DNA of 64,000 nt from NCBI GenBank assembly GCA_965278985.1, contig OZ257131.1:3782001-3846000 (forward strand), given 5' to 3'. A program made the position numbers and the translations under genes. This document shows positions 61,256 to 64,000 of this stretch, piece after piece; position 1 is the first letter of the stretch, and each line of letters starts with the position of its first letter. The notes below the pieces were generated by a model that was not told the origin of the DNA, searched no databases, and was given only the letters and a program-made list of their open reading frames with translations. Origin of the DNA: CAISIP01 sp965278985 (lineage in GTDB: Bacteria > Pseudomonadota > Gammaproteobacteria > Burkholderiales > Burkholderiaceae_C).

Positions 61256-62335
61256 TCAGGCCCCTGGCGCTGGCGGCATGCCCGCCAGTTGGCGGGCCAT
61301 GCGGATGGCCTGCACCAGGCTGGAAGCATCGGCGCGGCCGGTGCCCGCGATGTCGAAGGCCGTGCCGTGGTCCGGGCTGGTGCGCACCAGCGGCAGGCCC
61401 AGGGTGACGTTCACGCCGTGTTCCACACCCAGGTACTTCACGGGGATCAGCCCCTGGTCGTGGTACATCGCCACCACCACGTCGATGCCCTGGGGCCGAC
61501 CGCTCTGGCCGCGCGCCCGCATGAACACCGTGTCCGGCGCAAACGGCCCCTCGACCACCATGCCCATGGCGCGAGCCCGCGCGATGGCAGGCGCGATGGT
61601 CTCGATTTCCTCGCGCCCAAAAAGTCCGCCCTCACCGGCGTGCGGATTGAGCCCCGCTACAGCGATGCGGGGCGCACGTTCCAACAGCGCCTGCAACGCG
61701 CCGTGCGTGATGCGCAGCGTGTCGAAGACCCGCGCCTCGGTCACCGCGTCCAGTGCATCGCGCAACGCCATGTGGATGCTGACCAGCACCGTGCGCAACT
61801 CGTCGTTGGCCAGCATCATGCGCACCGGCAGGTCCGCGACGGTGCAAGCGAGGTGTTCCGCCGCCAGGGACTGCAGCATCTCCGTGTGTCCCGGAAAGGC
61901 GTTGTAGGGCGGCCCCGCCGCCGCCAACGCCTCCTTGTGCAGCGGCGCCGTCACCAGGCCGCAGACGTCTCCCCGCAGCGCCGCCCGCGCGGCCCAGGCC
62001 ACGCAACGCCCCGCCAGCCGGCCCGCCTCGGCCTGCACCTGGCCCCATGGCGCAGGCTCCGCGGGCGCCTCGACCTGCCAGAGCGGAATGCACCGCGGCG
62101 GCAGCGACGCGACCTCGTCCAGGCTCTCCAGCACCACCAAAGGCAATGGTGTCTTGCCCGGCGCCACCACCTGCGCGGCACGGCGCAGCACGGCAGCGTC
62201 GCCCACCACCACGCAGTTCTGCGTGACCGACGGCGCGTCGCGAAAGGCCTGGACGATGGTTTCCGGACCGATCCCGGCCGGGTCCCCGAGGGTGATGGCC
62301 AGCGGGCGGGCCGAGGTCGCGGTGCGGGGGGTCAT
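61256..62335 (-). CDS. pdxA: 4-Hydroxythreonine-4-phosphate dehydrogenase
   Basis: Acts in the DXP-dependent pyridoxal phosphate pathway. 359 residues: GDPAGIGPET near the N-terminus, the GHTEML zinc-ligand segment, LNPHAGEGGLFGREE, and GLIPVKYLGVEHGVNVTLGLP. Its ATG overlaps the nif3 stop (ATGA). In many proteobacteria pdxA lies beside ksgA and surA; here it is instead coupled to nif3. Confidence 0.95.
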   Translation of the reverse strand: MTPRTATSARPLAITLGDPAGIGPETIVQAFRDAPSVTQNCVVVGDAAVLRRAAQVVAPGKTPLPLVVLESLDEVASLPPRCIPLWQVEAPAEPAPWGQVQAEAGRLAGRCVAWAARAALRGDVCGLVTAPLHKEALAAAGPPYNAFPGHTEMLQSLAAEHLACTVADLPVRMMLANDELRTVLVSIHMALRDALDAVTEARVFDTLRITHGALQALLERAPRIAVAGLNPHAGEGGLFGREEIETIAPAIARARAMGMVVEGPFAPDTVFMRARGQSGRPQGIDVVVAMYHDQGLIPVKYLGVEHGVNVTLGLPLVRTSPDHGTAFDIAGTGRADASSLVQAIRMARQLAGMPPAPGA

Positions 62336-63087
62336 GCCGGGTTCGGAATGTCGATGAACTCGTGGGCAAGACCCAGCTCCGCCGCCACGTGCGCCGCCAG
62401 CGCCGGCGCTCCGAAGCGTTCGGTCGCATGGTGGCCACAGGCCAGGAAGGCCACGCCCGTTTCCCGCGCGAGGTGCGCCTGCGGCTCGGAGATCTCGCCC
62501 GTCAGGTAGGCATCGGCGCCCGCGGCAATGGCCGCCTCGAAGTACCCCTGCGCGCCACCCGTGCACCAGGCGATGCGCCGCAGGGGCCGGCCATCACCCG
62601 CCACGACCGTCGCGCGCCGTTGCAGCATGGCGGAGACATGGTCACCGAGCGCAGCCGCACCGGAAAATGCCTGCCCGGTGATGGGCTCACCGATCCATCC
62701 CAGGTCTTGCTCGCCGAATCGGCCATCACCTTGCAAGCCGAGCTGCAACCCCAGCTGCGCGTTGTTGCCCAGCATCGGGTGTGCATCCAGCGGAAGGTGG
62801 TAGGCATAGAGGTTGATGTCGTGCGCCAGCAGCAGCGCGAGGCGCTGCTTCATCCAGCCCGTCACGCGCCCATCCTGGCCACGCCAGAACAGGCCGTGGT
62901 GGACCACGATGGCGTCCGCCTGCGCCTGTACCGCCGCCTGGATCAGCGCCAGGCTCGCCGTGACGCCGGAGACCAGCCGCTGCACCTCGGCACGGCCTTC
63001 CACCTGCAGCCCGTTGGGGCCGTAGTCTCGGAACTTGTCGGGCTGTAGCAGGGCATCGAAATGCAGGCCCAGGGAGGTGCGGTCCAT
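62332..63087 (-). CDS. NIF3-like dinuclear metal-center protein (YbgI family)
   Basis: 251 residues of the NIF3/YbgI family. Metal-binding residues appear in DAIVVHHGLFWRG (His-His), AYHLPLDAHP, GEISEPQAH, and the final CGHHATERFG. YbgI-type proteins bind two metals; a GTP cyclohydrolase role was once suggested but is not established. Start ATG 63085-63087 is preceded by a promoter region with three 11-bp repeats. Translationally coupled to pdxA. Confidence 0.9.
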   Translation of the reverse strand: MDRTSLGLHFDALLQPDKFRDYGPNGLQVEGRAEVQRLVSGVTASLALIQAAVQAQADAIVVHHGLFWRGQDGRVTGWMKQRLALLLAHDINLYAYHLPLDAHPMLGNNAQLGLQLGLQGDGRFGEQDLGWIGEPITGQAFSGAAALGDHVSAMLQRRATVVAGDGRPLRRIAWCTGGAQGYFEAAIAAGADAYLTGEISEPQAHLARETGVAFLACGHHATERFGAPALAAHVAAELGLAHEFIDIPNPA

Positions 63088-63118
63088 CGTGTTAACTAGA
63101 GGGGAAGTGCGCGTGGCC

Positions 63119-63151
63119 GTTTGGACTCCGTTTGAACTTCGTTTGTACTCC
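63119..63151. repeat. Three near-identical 11-bp direct repeats before nif3
   Basis: GTTTGGACTCC, GTTTGAACTTC and GTTTGTACTCC follow one another with no gap (63119-63151), sharing GTTTGnACTyC. One unit equals about one helical turn, as for direct-repeat operators. They lie 32-64 bases upstream of the nif3 ATG. Confidence 0.7.
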
Positions 63152-63193
63152 AAAACCACCACCCCCCATGCGAACGCGATAGGCCCCACCGTG

Positions 63194-63556
63194 TCACGCG
63201 GCAGGTGGCTCGTCCGCAGGCCGAGTCTCCAGCGTGCTGTCGCAACCTTGGCCTGCCGCGATCCAGCGCCACGCCAGGCGTCGCAGCGGTTTGGCCAGCC
63301 ATCCCGCACTCCAGCGCGTTCCTCGCGGCAGCCAGTGCTGCAACAGGGCCTGCGGGGCCTGCACCACCCCGCACAGGTAGCGGCCCTGCTCCGGGCTCCA
63401 GCGCAACGCCACGCAGGCACCGGTGCGCCGGCGCGACAGCACCATGCCCAGCGGACAGGGTTCTGCCAGGCAACAGACACCACACCCGTTGCAGGGCGCG
63501 CCTTCTGCGGGCTTGCGCGGTGCGAGCGGCTCGATGTAGAGGACGGTTCTGTGCAT
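63194..63556 (-). CDS. Small Cys-rich protein with CxxCGxCC motif
   Basis: 120 residues. CNGCGVCCLAEPCPLGM near residues 21-38 has the CxxCGxCC core seen in YkgJ-type putative zinc- or iron-chelating proteins; further cysteines come in GACVAL, YLCGVV and GQGCDS. The rest is Arg/Trp-rich. I do not know its function. Start ATG 63554-63556 (MHRTVLYIEPL) is the most natural; the open frame continues 26 codons upstream. It is read toward nif3, and its start is 76 bases from the divergent Do-family protease. Confidence 0.7.
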   Translation of the reverse strand: MHRTVLYIEPLAPRKPAEGAPCNGCGVCCLAEPCPLGMVLSRRRTGACVALRWSPEQGRYLCGVVQAPQALLQHWLPRGTRWSAGWLAKPLRRLAWRWIAAGQGCDSTLETRPADEPPAA

Positions 63557-63619
63557 GGGAAGGGCCTGCAGGGCACTGTAACGGCTGTCAGGAGACTGCG
63601 TGCGGACCAGCCCGCCACC

Positions 63620-63625
63620 TACAAT
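63620..63625 (+). promoter_or_regulatory. -10 box immediately before the Do-family protease
   Basis: TACAAT ends seven bases before the ATG (63633), so transcription would begin at or next to the start codon. No -35 hexamer of quality is seen. Together with the absence of a ribosome-binding site this suggests a leaderless mRNA. Confidence 0.4.
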
Positions 63626-63632
63626 TTGCCCC

Positions 63633-64000
63633 ATGAAACGTCTCTGGCTGATCTTCTCGCAGGCGGCAACGGTGCTGCTGGCCGCTTATTTCGTGGTCAA
63701 CACGCTCAAGCCCGAATGGATCGGCAAGGGCCTGACGGCCACGGGGGCACTCACCGTGCTGGAGGCACCGGCCTCTGTCACCGAGGCTACGCCGCCCGGC
63801 AGCTTCCGCGCCGCGGCCCAGAAGGCATCGTCCGCCGTGGTGAGCATCAACACCAGCAAGGCGGCGCAACGCGGACCGCGCAGCAACGACCCGTGGTTCC
63901 GCTTCTTCTTCGGCGAGGGCAACAACCAGCCCCAGGCGGGCCTGGGCAGCGGCGTGATCGTCAGCCCGGATGGTTATGTGCTCACCAACAACCATGTGGT
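63633..64000 (+). CDS. Do/DegQ-family serine protease, N-terminal part
   Basis: The first 122 residues of a trypsin-like periplasmic protease, cut by the right edge. An N-terminal signal or membrane anchor (LWLIFSQAATVLLAAYFVV) is followed by a linker. The protease start has SSAVVSINTSK, then GLGSGVIVSPDGYVLTNNHVV, where the histidine of the catalytic triad is the H in NNHVV. The Asp and Ser and any PDZ domains lie outside. The retained anchor resembles DegS-type or membrane-tethered Do proteins. Confidence 0.88.
   Translation, partial: MKRLWLIFSQAATVLLAAYFVVNTLKPEWIGKGLTATGALTVLEAPASVTEATPPGSFRAAAQKASSAVVSINTSKAAQRGPRSNDPWFRFFFGEGNNQPQAGLGSGVIVSPDGYVLTNNHV

Overview
The window is a high-GC, densely coded stretch of core chromosome. 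It most resembles a betaproteobacterium of the order Burkholderiales, probably Comamonadaceae (Acidovorax-like). That placement rests on gene content and order: petABC with sspAB and mscL, pilBCD-coaE-zapD-yacG, hemA-prfA-prmC-grxD, fmdB-DUF502-aspS-nudB-EEP-clsB, a ubiquinone-only quinone set (ubiE, ubiJ, ubiB, ispB), and a large DUF3683-type oxidoreductase. It was inferred from recognisable families, not from a database search. I see no phage, transposase, integrase, CRISPR array, toxin-antitoxin pair or obvious island. About 72 genes are supported: 70 protein-coding, two of them cut by the window edges, and two tRNAs. No gap between genes reaches 300 bases; the largest is 298 bases upstream of ugpB.

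Layout. 1-2438 (mostly minus): gpsA, secB, grxC and a membrane-anchored rhodanese. 2614-7428 (plus): gpmA, an S41 protease, a MoeB-type enzyme, then a GGDEF protein translationally overlapped with a MinD/FlhG-type ATPase. 7458-23581 is one long minus-strand run. It holds the DUF3683 Fe-S/FAD oxidoreductase and DUF971, then ubiE, a Tim44-like protein, ubiJ and ubiB, then fmdB, DUF502, aspS, nudB, an EEP-family phosphodiesterase and clsB, and finally folE coupled to a BLUF blue-light sensor, and DUF429. 23880-28765 (plus) is a complete ugpBAECQ operon for glycerol-3-phosphate and glycerophosphodiester uptake, with a recognisable Pho-box array in front. 28945-34656 (plus, with one small minus membrane gene) carries pepE, a second GGDEF protein and hemA-prfA-prmC-grxD.

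34666-38193 (minus) holds a lytic transglycosylase, a DUF418 membrane protein and proS. 38289-39447 (plus) is rppH and a CNP1-like secreted protein. 39482-42534 (minus) is rplU-rpmA, a terminator, obgE and proB. 42677-49364 (plus) is ispB, tRNA-Pro(CGG), pilBCD, coaE, zapD and yacG. 49369-55978 (minus) is a MutT-type Nudix protein, a DUF815 ATPase, argJ, secA and an M23 peptidase. 56008-64000 holds a short DUF721/DciA-like gene, tRNA-Thr(UGU), sspAB, the cytochrome bc1 operon petABC, mscL, nif3-pdxA, a small Cys-rich protein and the start of a Do-family protease.

Most genes are housekeeping: respiration, quinone synthesis, translation, protein export and quality control, envelope and pili. 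The features worth a second look are regulatory and contextual. They are an RNA hairpin that buries the ubiJ start site, an inverted repeat spanning the divergent rplU/ispB promoters, a three-copy 11-bp direct repeat before nif3-pdxA, the Pho-box array of ugp, apparent leaderless starts at hemA and the Do protease, the folE-BLUF coupling, and the GGDEF-FlhG-like pair. I did not find a convincing new multi-gene system.
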